Positions 54,303-64,000 of a DNA stretch of 64,000 nt are shown here, piece after piece. The position numbers and the translations under genes are program-made. Source of the stretch: Panicum virgatum. Lineage: Eukaryota; Streptophyta; Magnoliopsida; Poales; Poaceae. Positions within the stretch are counted from its first letter, which is position 1, and each line of letters begins with the position of its first letter. The notes under the pieces were generated by a model. The model was given only the letters and a program-made list of their open reading frames with translations. It searched no databases and had not been told where the DNA came from. The DNA is taken from NCBI RefSeq assembly GCF_016808335.1, contig NC_053137.1, forward strand, positions 49,591,781 to 49,655,780, written 5' to 3'.

Positions 54303-54606
54303 CTCACATGAGTGAGGTATGCTGCGAGCTGGGATTTGTCGCTCCGCCGCTCGCAGCTTGTGAGGGGGCCCTTGACGGGCGCCCTGACTCTTGCCGACGT
54401 GCAGCGCGCGCCGCTGCCGACGGTGGCTGCTCCACGGGCACGGTTGCACCTGGCGCAGGAAGGCGAGAGGTGTGTGGTGCGGATGACGCCACACCCTCCG
54501 TCATCTCCAAATGTCGTCGTGGTGGGAGTGCTCAACCATCCGAGCCATGGAGATGAGCAAGAGATGAACTAAAAATAGCTAAAGCACCCCTACCTGGCGC
54601 GCCAAA

Positions 54607-54840
54607 TGTCGTGGTGCTGCAAACCACAGCCAGGTGGCGGAAGGCACCCGCCCTAGCCCAGAGGGTGTGAACTCGGGGGTTAGCTAGTCTTAGTTCGATC
54701 TCACTCAAGAACGCGATGAACACAGCTGGTTTAGAGTGGTTCGGGCCGCCGGAGCTTAATACCCTACGTCCACTGTGTGTTGTATTGCTTGCGCTCTCTA
54801 GCTGAGTCTTGAGAGAGTCTGAGCCTCCGTGTTCTAGCGG
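54607..54840 (-). repeat. Truncated 5' LTR of H
   Basis: Matches 52066 onward, then stops at TTCTAGCGG, where F-type leader sequence begins. Confidence 0.87.
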
Positions 54841-54945
54841 CCCTGCCTTCCTTCATCTTCAGGTTCGTCGTTGCAGAGGAAGAACACAGCCCAGAGGCCC
54901 GAAGATCCAACCTGCGCCTGACGGTCCCCACGGACGGCGCCAAAA

Positions 54946-56005
54946 TGTTGTGGGGGTTCTAGGGGTACCCACAGCCGGGTGGCGGAACGCACCCGCCTAT
55001 TCCCAGTGAGGGAGTACTCGGGGAAGTACTAGGCGATGGGGCTGGATCTATGCTGAGACAAGGACTCAAGAACACACGATTTAGAGTGGTTCGGGCCGCC
55101 GGAGCGTAATACCCTACGTCCACTGGGAGATGTATTGTTCTTGGTGGTGTGTATGAACCTATCCTCTGCTGGCCTTGGCTCTTGCCCAGCCTGAGGTTTT
55201 CTAGCGGCGCCCCCTCCTTTTATAGATCAAGGGGGAGCGGATACATAGAACGTTGATGCCCCGACAGGTGGGCCCAACGTGACTGTGGCTACAGTGGTAG
55301 CGAATCTTTCCTCCGATATGCGTACTGCTGCTCCTCTGACTCAGGGGGGTCTTCTCTTGTCCCGTCAGCGAGGCGCCCGTTGGAGTAGCGTAGCTTGCGG
55401 CGTGGCCTGATGAGGCTATTATGTAGCGTCATAATGGGCGAAGCCGAGCCGTCGTATCCATCTGTCACGGCAGGCTGGCAGATGCGGTATGGGCGGCGCC
55501 AGCGGCTTCACTGCCTTGGTAATACGCGATCAATAGTGTCCCCTGGTCAATGAAACGCCTCAGCTTCTGCCATATCAATGCAGACGTCCACCTACCGCAA
55601 TGAATGCAATGGTGGGTGAACGTTAGTAAGGAAACCCAAACGGCCTTATCTTGCAGACACGTGGCGTCTCCAGACCACCCCGACGCGGGGTGCCGATTTC
55701 TTCCCTTAGTGAGGGGTCCGGTTACTATACAGGGGGTCCGGGACCCCATGAGGGGTCCGGGACCCTGCGGGGGTCCGGTCTCCTTGGGAGGTCCGGAGCC
55801 CCGGCTGCTTGCGCACGAGTTCCTGCCTCTTCCGGGACACGTGGTGTCTCCGGACCTTTCCCAACTGTGGAACGGTCCGGGCCGCTGCTGGGAGAACAGG
55901 ACTCCGGACCGCAGGGGTCCGGCTGTTTGGATGTAGTTAAGGATAACTACAAGATCCTTGCCTAGACACAGCAAGAGGGGGTACCCCAGTCCTGGGGTAC
56001 CGACA
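54946..56005 (-). repeat. F LTR, central copy
   Basis: 1060 bp, TGTTGTGGGG...GGTACCGACA. It has F leader with a primer site on its left and F interior on its right, so it is the 3' LTR of one F unit and the 5' LTR of a deleted one. Confidence 0.88.
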
Positions 56006-56156
56006 GTGGCCCCCGGGCCCACCTCGGGAGAGGTACGAACCCGCGGGTGGGGCCACTATCAGGATGTGTTTCTACGCAACTTGATCGCGTTGATGTGCTC
56101 GTGTAGAGAGCGGGAGTCCCGGACCCCTGAGGCCGGTACACCTGTTGCCAGATTTA

Positions 56157-56250
56157 GGTACTAGAGTGCTCCCCATAGGGCGACGAAGGTGTAGGCTTAG
56201 GGTACGGAACCAAGCTAAGCGGCTACACAGACTTCGGATCGCTCTGGGAG
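56157..56250 (-). repeat. Two-hairpin module, copy 3 (F)
   Basis: Keeps CTTAGGGTACGGAACCAAGCTAAGCGG. The second stem is altered. Confidence 0.65.
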
Positions 56251-56281
56251 CAACCACCACTTCCCGGACCCGGCTTTTGTC

Positions 56282-56700
56282 GACCGTGGCGAGCGGTCTC
56301 CGCCGGAGCGGGCCACCGGAGTGGACTTGGGCGACCGTGGCGAGCGGTCTCCGCCGGAGCGGGCCACCGGAGTGGACTTGGAGCGACCGTGGCGAGCGGT
56401 CTCCGCCGGAGCGGGCCACCGGAGTGGACTTGGAGCGACCGTGGCGAGCGGTCTCCGCCGGAGCGGGCCACCGGAGTGGACTTGGAGCGACCGTGGCGAG
56501 CGGTCTCCGCCGGAGCGGGCCACCGGAGTGGACTTGGAGCGACCGTGGCGAGCGGTCTCCGCCGGAGCGGGCCACCGGAGTGGACTTGGAGTGACCGTGG
56601 CGAGCGGTCTCCGCCGGAGCGGGCCACCGGAGTGGACTTGGGCGACCGTGGCGAGCGGTCTCCGCCGGAGCGGGCCACCGGAGTGGACTTGGAGTGGCCG
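56282..56700. repeat. ~52-bp minisatellite in F interior
   Basis: Eight units starting near 56282, 56332, 56385, 56437, 56489, 56541, 56593 and 56644, spacing 50-53 bp, each with GACCGTGGCGAGCGGTC and CGCCGGAGCGGGCC. The core is shared with the H minisatellite although the units differ in length. Confidence 0.92.
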
Positions 56701-56815
56701 TTGCAGACAATCTGATGAAGCATGCTACCAGACCTCATAGTAAGGTGTAAAGAAACCAAGCCTTATACTAGAAGGGAGCCCGGGACCTCTAAGTATAGCA
56801 GTCCTAGATACTAGA

Positions 56816-56900
56816 GTACTTGTAACGGGGTAGTGAAGTATGTAAACTTAGGGTACATTACCAGGCTAAGTTACGCGGAGCTTCTCTACCCCAGGATACA
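56816..56900 (-). repeat. Two-hairpin module, copy 4 (F)
   Basis: Most diverged copy. CTTAGGGTACATTACCAGGCTAAG still folds, with an inner GGTA/TACC stem instead of GGT/ACC. Confidence 0.6.
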
Positions 56901-58068
56901 AGCACCACTTCTCCAGAGCAGGTCCTCAGGGGTCCGGACTGCCTTCCAGCTAGAAGGGGTGTCTTCACCTGACCATAGCTAGCAGCTTAACTTGAATTGT
57001 TATCAACAAGGGAAACTCCGTTCAAGAGGAAAGAATAGTTAAACCAAGGCGAATAAATGTAACCCAGGGCGGAGCCTAGGTAAAACTGAGAAAGAAAATC
57101 TCCTTTATTATTGTGGTTGTCACGGTATACATCAGAGGTCGGGATTACGAGGTCGGACCTCCACCGCTCCGGACCGTTTTTTGCCTGTTTGTGTGATAGG
57201 GCCAGAGGTCGGGTTTACAAGGTCGGACCTTGACCGCTCTGGACACACACGTAGGCGCCACGTTAATACAAAGGAGGAATTCTATTAGTCTTTTCTTAGG
57301 AGTAACCTACGGCTGCATGCTATACAGCGTGTTCTTCTTCGGAGGTGAAGGCGCCCTGGACGTGCCTGAACCGCATCATCCAGCATCACCTCGGGAGCTC
57401 GGGGGACCCCTCCTTGCCTAAGAGCTGTCACATGCTTACATGGCATGAGACAAATTCTTTGGCTTTGAATGGAAGAGGCCCCCTCCCCCTGCCGTCGCCG
57501 TTGCCGATGGAAACCAGAACCCTTGCGCAGCAGATGGACCGGCGCGACGCGTGGAGAAGTGCGGTCGTTCGCCGGCTTGTCCTTGGTGCTAGCGCCAGGG
57601 GCCCCCGCGCGAGGTGGCGGGGTCCTGTCTGCAGCAGCACCGAGCAACGCTGAGGTGGATCTCCGGTGCTGGAGACGGCAGGACGACACGGTCCACTTCC
57701 TCCGGGATGGCCGTCGGCTCCAGGCTCCATGTTGAGAGGAAGCCTTGAGCCGACACCATGCCACCGCAGAGGAGGTGTAGCCGTTGCTTGAGAGAAAACC
57801 TTGAGTTGACGTAGAGGCAGCAGCGCCCAGCGGCGCCTCCGCTGTGCGCCGCTACGCCGGCTCCGAGGTGTCGCAGTGGCGACGCACAGCAGGCGTCGCT
57901 GTCGTGCGCCGCCGCACCGAGGGCGTTGCCGCGCCGGTGCCAAGACAGGTGGAGTGAGTGTGGCCCTGCCTTCCTTCATCTTCAGGTTCGTCGTTGCAGA
58001 GGAAGAACACAGCCCAAAGGCCCGAAGATCCAACCTGCGCCTGACGGTCCCCACGGACGGCGCCAAAA

Positions 58069-59127
58069 TGTTGTGGGGGTTCTAGGGGTACCCACAGCCG
58101 GGTGGCGGAACGCACCCGCCTATTCCCAGTGAGGGAGTACTCGGGGAAGTACTAGGCGATGGGGCTGGATCTATGCTGAGACAAGGACTCAAGAACACAC
58201 GATTTAGAGTGGTTCGAGCCGCCGGAGCGTAATACCCTACGTCCACTGGGAGATGTATTGTTCTTGGTGGTGTGTATGAACCTATCCTCTGCTGGCCTTG
58301 GCTCTTGCCCAGCCTGAGGTTTTCTAGCGGCGCCCCCTCCTTTTATAGATCAAGGGGGAGCGGATACATAGAACGTTGATGCCCCGACAGGTGGGCCCAA
58401 CGTGACTGTGGCTACAGTGGTAGCGAATCTTTCCTCCGATATGCGTACTGCTGCTCCTCTGACTCAGGGGGGTCTTCTCTTGTCCCGTCAGCGAGGCGCC
58501 CGTTGGAGTAGCGTAGCTTGCGGCGTGGCCTGCTGAGGCTATTATGTAGCGTCATAATGGGCGAAGCCGAGCCGTCGTATCCATCTGTCACGGCAGGCTG
58601 GCAGATGCGGTATGGGCGGCGCCAGCGGCTTCACTGCCTTGGTAATACGCGATCAATAGTGTCCCCTGGTCAATGAAACGCCTCAGCTTCTGCCATATCA
58701 ATGCAGACGTCCACCTACCGCAATGAATGCAATGGTGGGTGAACGTTAGTAAGGAAACCCAAACGGTCATATCTTGCAGACACGTGGCGTCTCCAGACCA
58801 CCCCGACGCGGGGTGCCGATTTCTTCCCTTAGTGAGGGGTCCGGTTACTATACAGGGGTCCGGGACCCCATGAGGGGTCCGGGACCCTGCGGGGGTCCGG
58901 TCTCCTTGGGAGGTCCGGAGCCCCGGCTGCTTGCGCACGAGTTCCTGCCTCTTCCGGGACACGTGGTGTCTCCGGACCTTTCCCAACTGTGGAACGGTCC
59001 GGGCCGCTGCTGGGAGAACATGACTCCGGACCGCAGGGGTCCGGCTGTTTGGATGTAGTTAAGTATAACTACAAGATCCTTGCCTAGACACAGCAAGAGG
59101 GGGTACCCCAGTCCTGGGGTACCGACA
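58069..59127 (-). repeat. 5' LTR, subfamily F
   Basis: 1059 bp. It differs from 54946-56005 at about seven positions by eye, including one single-base indel. It is followed outside by ACCGA. Confidence 0.88.
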
Positions 59128-59132
59128 ACCGA

Positions 59133-60862
59133 GATAGACAGCGCTGGTCACCTTGGATCACTTTCGGCTTGCTTCCTGACTGACACGGCGTTTGCCATCA
59201 GTGTTTACCAATCCGCGAGAAAAAAATGGACACAAGGTGCTCACCCTCCTTGAGAGTTGAGACGCGAGTACCAAAATTAGCCGCGCGGCGGCCGCGATGT
59301 GTTTCTCCGTGTTCTTTCCCCCCTGGTCGACGGGCGCCGCCGCGCCAGCCGTGTTCCCATTCATCCTTGGAGGCGCACGGGGGCGCCGCGGTATGGGCAG
59401 ACGCGATCGATGCTGCCTGGCCACAAGCACGGTGGCTCCTCCTGTCGCGTCGACGCGAGACAGGGGAGGGTGGCGGGAGCCCCGCCCGTCCGCCCCCGCG
59501 TTTTCCACGGCCCCCTCCCGTTCGAAGCACGTTGTCTGTGCGTAGCGGCGTCTTACGGCCGTGCACACTCCCGCAGTCAAATGCGTGTTCGCTTCGTCGT
59601 CGGATGAGGCCACCGCCCCAACTCTGTGAGGCTTATCGGATGACGACGCTGCTGCTGCTGCTGCTGGAGCGGTCAGGGGAAGTGGGTGATGCACTTGCCT
59701 ACTACTACTACCTGAGCCGTCTCGTCGGAACCCGACGCCGCAGCAGACTTGTCCGCGCGCGCGCATAATTGGTGGTGGCGCGCGACCGACGCCAGCGACA
59801 AAGGACGGACCTGACCCGCTGTGCGATGCGAGGGAGCTCGGCGCGCTAGACAACACCCTCGGGACACACACACACCCTAGCAACCCGGAAGCGAACAATC
59901 CTCACGCGACGCGACAAAGGCCACGGCGACGCGACCGGCCGGAGCAGCGGCCGCCGAAGCTCCGAAGCCGAACCCCTCCCACATCCGACGCGTTCACCGG
60001 GCGTTGCCAAGGGAACAGGGCGATTCGCACACCGATGCTCCGCGATCGTATAGCACTATAGCAGAGGCGCCCGGGTGGTGGTGCCGGGTGCATGTACTAC
60101 GCCCGCGGCGGCGGCGAGGGGCTCCGTTCCTTTCGGGGGCGGGGAGCGCATGGGCCATGGGCGACGCGGGTGCCATCAGGCGGGGCCCGCGCCGTTGATG
60201 AGCGCGCACTCCGCCACTCCACGGGCCATGCGACCTGCGGTGCGTTTCAGCGCCCTGTCGGTCTGGGTCTCCCCGCACCACGGCTTCTCTCCCGTCCATG
60301 CTCTCAGCTCGCCGGGCCGGATCGCCGCTACAAGATTCCCGCACCTTCTTCCCTTTTTCTTTTTTTTTCCCGGAGGAGGAATAGCGAACACAGCACTAAA
60401 TCTTCTTCATCCCGAATTCTGCAAAAATTCCTGAATATAGTACCGCACAAACAGCCATTTCAATATCCCAGCAGAATCTATCGGCCTGAGATTAGCAACA
60501 GCACAACAGCAATTCGCATGGACACGAGCTGAGCTTGTTGGAGGGAAAGAAGCATGTACACGAGCGGAGCTCGTAAAAAGTGCTTCACCACAGCCGCGGG
60601 AGCACTCTGTGAACTGGAGTATTTTCTCTGCTGCGAACTGGAGTATTTACACGCTACAGCGACAGCACCGGAAACAACAAGAGGGGGACCAAAAAAAATT
60701 TAAAAAAAAAGAGGAAAAAAAGGGAAAGCAGCAGCAACTCTACTACTCCTATGCTTTGCTACGCGCACACGGAAAGGCCGCACGGAGCCTGCAGCACACA
60801 TCCGGGCGCGCGACGACGACGGCTGGTCGCGGGGGTGGGAGGTCCGCCGGGCGCGCGACGGA
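59133..60862. other. GC-rich intergenic DNA, no gene recognised
   Basis: Several long frames are open on both strands because of the high GC content; none shows a domain or consistent grass codon bias. The right end is the 3' flank of the RING gene. Confidence 0.45.
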
Positions 60863-61336
60863 TCACTCGCACTCCGGGTAGCGGAGCCCCGGCGTGTCGT
60901 CGGCGGGGACGGGGACGTGGGCGCGGCAGAGCGGGCAGGTGGTGCGCTCGTACCGGAGCCAGGTCTCGAGGCAGCCGCGGTGGAAGAGGTGCCCGCAGGG
61001 GAGCCGGTTCACCACCGCCTCGCCCCCGAACCCCGCCAGGCACACGCTGCAGTCGTCCCCGGCCGCCGCCGCGCCGCACGTCGTCGTGACCCCCGGGATC
61101 GGGCCGAGCCGCGCCGGGCAGAGGAGCACCCTCTGCATCCTCTCCGCCGGCCCCGGCCCCGCGGCGGACACGAGGCGGTCCCCGCTGCCGGCGCCGTCGG
61201 CCTCCCAGTCCCCGAGGTCGAGGAACACCAGCGCCGCCCGGACCAGCCCCGCCAGCGCCGCCAGCGAGATCACCGCGTTGTAGACCAGGAACCCCAGCAG
61301 GCTGTCCCGCGGCTCGGGCATGCTCGAGATCCCCAT
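60863..61336 (-). CDS. RING-H2 E3 ubiquitin ligase, XERICO/RHA-like
   Basis: Single exon, 157 residues. The start is the ATG of MGISSMPEP, which matches the MG-x-SS-x-P opening of XERICO-type proteins; the frame stays open upstream but that part is GC-rich UTR. A hydrophobic N-terminal segment (about residues 13-38) should anchor it in a membrane. The C3H2C3 RING is complete: C96, C99, C114, H116, H119, C122, C134 and C137, with the E2-contact Trp at 126 and Pro before the last Cys. It ends in an acidic PECE tail. Proteins of this group transfer ubiquitin from E2 enzymes to substrates; Arabidopsis XERICO raises abscisic acid levels. That role is inferred from resemblance only. Confidence 0.88.
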   Translation of the reverse strand: MGISSMPEPRDSLLGFLVYNAVISLAALAGLVRAALVFLDLGDWEADGAGSGDRLVSAAGPGPAERMQRVLLCPARLGPIPGVTTTCGAAAAGDDCSVCLAGFGGEAVVNRLPCGHLFHRGCLETWLRYERTTCPLCRAHVPVPADDTPGLRYPECE

Positions 61337-61513
61337 CGCGGCGGAGGCGGCGAGCTCGAGGCCGAGGCGGATTTGGGGGGATCCGATCCGAGGACCGGGC
61401 TGTAATTTCCGATTCTTTCGAGGCTGTCGACGCGAGGCGGGGTGGGGGGGCAACGGAAGGAAGGGGGATGGACACGGCGAGGGGTGGAGAGAGGGAGGGC
61501 GCGCATTTATAGC
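61337..61513 (-). promoter_or_regulatory. 5' UTR and TATA box of the RING-H2 gene
   Basis: TATAAAT on the minus strand at 61511-61505, about 170 nt before the ATG and followed by a GC-rich, intron-free leader. Spacing and context fit a core promoter. Confidence 0.65.
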
Positions 61514-63890
61514 CGCCGGCCCGGCTCCGTTCGCTTGCGCTGTCTTGTTCGGGTGGTCGCACGCCGCGCCACCGCCGTTAGCCCGCGCGCTGACGGCTGG
61601 GGCGCCCGCCGCTGGATCCGCGCGGCCGGGCGCGCCCGGCCGTCCGATTGCTGGGGGGGACACCCCACATGCGTCGGTTCGTGGCGGCCAATAATGCCCC
61701 CGCGGCTTTGGGTCGTGGCGCCCAATAATGCGTGCATGGTTTGTGAGGAGCAGGGGGAATCCAAATTATTCAGGCCCCATCCAGAACCCGGCTGCCGAGC
61801 TAGTACCAACTACCAAGACTCCAAGAGTGAAGAGTCGAAGGGCTCGATGACGAGTCGTCGGAGCTCAGAAGACAGTGCCCTCCGGAAAATCCACTGCTGC
61901 ACATCGACCGTCTCGACTGCAGACGTCGTCAGTCATCACAACTTCTTCTCGCGAGAGAGAAACGTCATCACGGCTCGCGAGGATGAAAGAAATATCGGTG
62001 CTTTTTGTTCGCCCACGCGACGGTGTGTTTGAGAGATCGTGTGCGGTGGTGGATTCTATGCCAAACACGGACGGGACCGGGGATGACGACGGCCGCGAGC
62101 GGCAACCCGCAGACACGGCGCGCGCACGGCCGCAGCCAGCCAGCGGCAGCGCTGGCCGTGGCCGGGGGCGGGGAGGGTCGCCGTCGGGCGGCACCAACTT
62201 GGCCGGAGGCGTCGCCGTCCCCCCAGACGAACGTCCACTCGGACGCTACGGGCGCTGCGACGGGAGGGGCCCGGACGGCGACCATTGCGTGCGCGGCCGC
62301 GCCATCGCGGTGGCGAGCGTGAGCGCGTAGACTACCCGACGACGGGTTGAAGCGCCCACGTACCGCGGGTATACGGAGGAGAGGAAATTGGGAAGGCGGC
62401 CGGTTGCTGTCGCGATCGACGCCGCGAAAATCATTCAGGAGGGCGGTGCATGCCGCCGAGGCGAGCGGAAAGCCAGGACGGTCAGGGCGTCAGGCTCGCT
62501 CGGTGCTTAGTACGAGTACGTGCGACCGAGGTGTTGTTGCGTTGCGTCTCAGCTTGACCACCGCCGGCGGCTTGACTTGGGGTCCCGTCTCGGCGAGCCA
62601 CCTCAAACAAATCCAAATCGCGTCACTACTACTCTGTCCCCCAAAATTCTCAGCGTGCCTGCCCCTCTAAACCGCAGCACGGTCGTCGCAGCGATCAGCG
62701 TATCATCTGCCGGGGATTACGACGGGATGAAAAGAACACGCCCACCGGCGACGCTCTGGCGCTCTGCCCGGCGGCGAGGGGCCAGCGGCTCTGGCGCGGT
62801 CGGAGCGCGCGCCCGACAGCGCGGGGGACACGACCAAGCGCCGCGCGATCCCGTGGCCTGATCTGATCCCGAGCGATCCACGATTCCATCCATCAGGTTA
62901 TTGCCTTGCCTGCCTCGTCGGCGGCCGGCTGGCACATGCAGGCGGCGGGCCGGAGCGATCGGCGCCTGGCCCGCCACGCGGGCTAACGGACGAACCCGCG
63001 TGGCGGTGTGAACGGGAAGGCAGCAGGGGAGAGCGAGCGCGTAGCGCGGCAGCGGTGGGGGGCGTGATTGGATTAGTTTAACGGGGTGGAGTGGGGATGG
63101 ATCATCAGATAATTAAGGTTAGTTACTTAGATTAGTGGGCGGATGCTTCTGGTGGTTAACGACTTTGGTTAAGCGAGAGATTTGGCCGGTGATCTCGGCC
63201 GTGTGGACGACCGGTGATGTCAACGTGGGCGGTGCCGCGCCACGCAGCGCACCTGGAAGAAAGAACCCGATGGCCGCGAGGGCCAGGATCCTCCTGCGCT
63301 TTCTGCCCAACTTGCTGGGTCCTCCCTTGCACTCGTGGCCGTTTTATCCCTAATCTGATTGGTCGGGGGTGAGTGCTACTCTACTCCACTGCGCCGACAC
63401 TCCAGATCAGCAATCTAGTTGCTGCCGCATTTTGACATTTTGTGTAGTGCTTTCATCATGCGAACCAACTCTTCATTTTTTTTAGTTAAAGAAAGATTTA
63501 GAAGATGGAAGCCCTGCCGTTCAATTGAGGGGATAGATAGCCACATAGTACAGCAAGGCAGCCGCACGAAATGTGATCTCCTGCAAGGCTACAAGTCATC
63601 TAGACCCCCACGCGGCCACGCCACAGGAGATTTGGATTGCCAGCTCAAAGAACACGGCGCGTGGGGTAGAAGAACAATGCGTGAACAATACGTGCAGATA
63701 GGTTCAAATCTTGGGGGCGCCTTATTCTTTCACTCGAATGCGAATGCGATTGGTGCTAAGCACACGAAATATATGCATGGTCAGAGTTCACATCTTAGTG
63801 CGAGATTTTCACTTTACGCAAAGTACTTTTTAGTTCTTGTGTGTCCCCGAGTTTAAATCTCGGTGTTAGGTTCCTTTACTTTTGATGCTA
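61514..63890. other. Intergenic, no gene recognised
   Basis: Upstream of the RING gene. GC-rich to about 63000, then mixed. No recognisable coding region, RNA gene or complete transposon. Confidence 0.45.
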
Positions 63891-63904
63891 AAATGTCATA
63901 GCAT

Positions 63905-64000
63905 AAGAGCATCTCCAAGTGTTCCCAATATCTCTTCCCTATCCTTATTTTTTGGGAAAAAGAAAAAAAATCATCTCCAATAATTTCCTATCCAAATTCC
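63905..64000. mobile_element. Start of a MITE-like element, cut by the window end
   Basis: GAGCATCTCCAAGTG is a common terminal string of small grass DNA transposons, followed by AT-rich sequence with a second CATCTCCAATAAT. The other end is outside the window. Confidence 0.4.

Larger units (their letters stand above)
52061..59132 (-). mobile_element. Chimeric non-autonomous Gypsy element (H/F composite)
   Basis: Flanked by the perfect 5-bp duplication ACCGA (52061-52065 and 59128-59132). Order on the plus strand: H 3' LTR 52066-53152, H internal 53153-54606, H 5' LTR truncated 54607-54840, F leader scrap 54841-54945, F LTR 54946-56005, F internal 56006-58068, F 5' LTR 58069-59127. H and F are related subfamilies (shared GTTTAGAGTGGTTCGGGCCG and TACCCTACGTCCACTG in the LTRs) but clearly diverged. 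Primer-binding sites TTTTGGCGCCGTCCGTGGGG (F, 58068-58049) and TTTGGCGCGCCAGGTAGGGG (H, 54606-54587) set the minus orientation. No coding domain is visible in either interior. Confidence 0.87.

Noticed and set aside
56072..56759. Several long open frames on both strands
   Set aside because: All are translations of the ~52-bp minisatellite of element F; repeats alone explain them.
59158..59898. A 246-codon minus-strand frame
   Set aside because: Low-complexity, GC-driven, with competing frames on the other strand and no recognisable motif or promoter.
61875..62330. A 151-codon frame upstream of the RING gene
   Set aside because: Overlaps other GC-driven frames on both strands, with no recognisable domain or start context.
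63843..63870. CCGAG-TTTAAAT-CTCGG resembling a tRNA T-arm or SINE B box
   Set aside because: The rest of a tRNA or an A box is not visible upstream. Probably a chance hairpin.

Overview
This is nuclear DNA of a grass (Poaceae). The genes have the extreme GC-rich, C/G-ending codon use of grass genes, introns are short with canonical GT-AG borders, and most of the window is LTR retrotransposon DNA of plant Copia and Gypsy types, with a Mutator-like element, MITEs and a LINE. I cannot name the species. A panicoid is plausible but not shown.

Host genes are few. Three two-exon phytocyanin/early-nodulin-like (ENODL) genes lie in tandem on the minus strand (1525-2381, 6113-6849, 19076-19842). A fourth minus-strand gene survives only as its last ~50 codons (20749-20899), cut by an LTR. 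Two small cysteine-rich single-pass membrane proteins form a second tandem pair (40289-40564, 41502-41762). A compact XERICO/RHA-like RING-H2 gene is at 60863-61336. A 12-bp motif (CATGTGACCCCG) recurs exactly upstream of ENODL-1, beside the broken gene, in an orphan promoter copy, and upstream of the first cysteine-rich gene.

Inserted DNA, left to right: a Pack-MULE-like element with a 9-bp target duplication (3525-5056); a very young Copia (6941-12331, duplication ACAGC) sitting 92 bp before the ENODL-2 ATG; an old short-LTR non-autonomous element (13304-17551, duplication CTCTT) holding a Gypsy-LTR-like segment; two MITE-like regions (17.7-18.9 kb); and a 17.5-kb Copia cluster (20900-38365). 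The cluster contains a non-autonomous element C fused through a 4-bp microhomology to a truncated copy A, which shares an LTR with the complete coding copy B. Further right, a LINE fragment is split by a 7.9-kb pol-less Gypsy element D (42500-50433). D carries a broken gag on one strand and a five-exon gene on the other. Last comes a 7.1-kb chimera of two related non-autonomous Gypsy subfamilies, H and F (52066-59127), bounded by one perfect 5-bp duplication.

The most notable systems are: (1) element D, an ambisense retroelement saturated with the hexamer CCTTCG/CGAAGG; (2) the H/F chimera, whose shared target duplication implies that a recombinant of two subfamilies inserted as one unit, and which carries four copies of a two-hairpin module; (3) the C-A-B cluster, whose fusion probably removed the body of a host gene. 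All comparisons were made by eye, with no database search.
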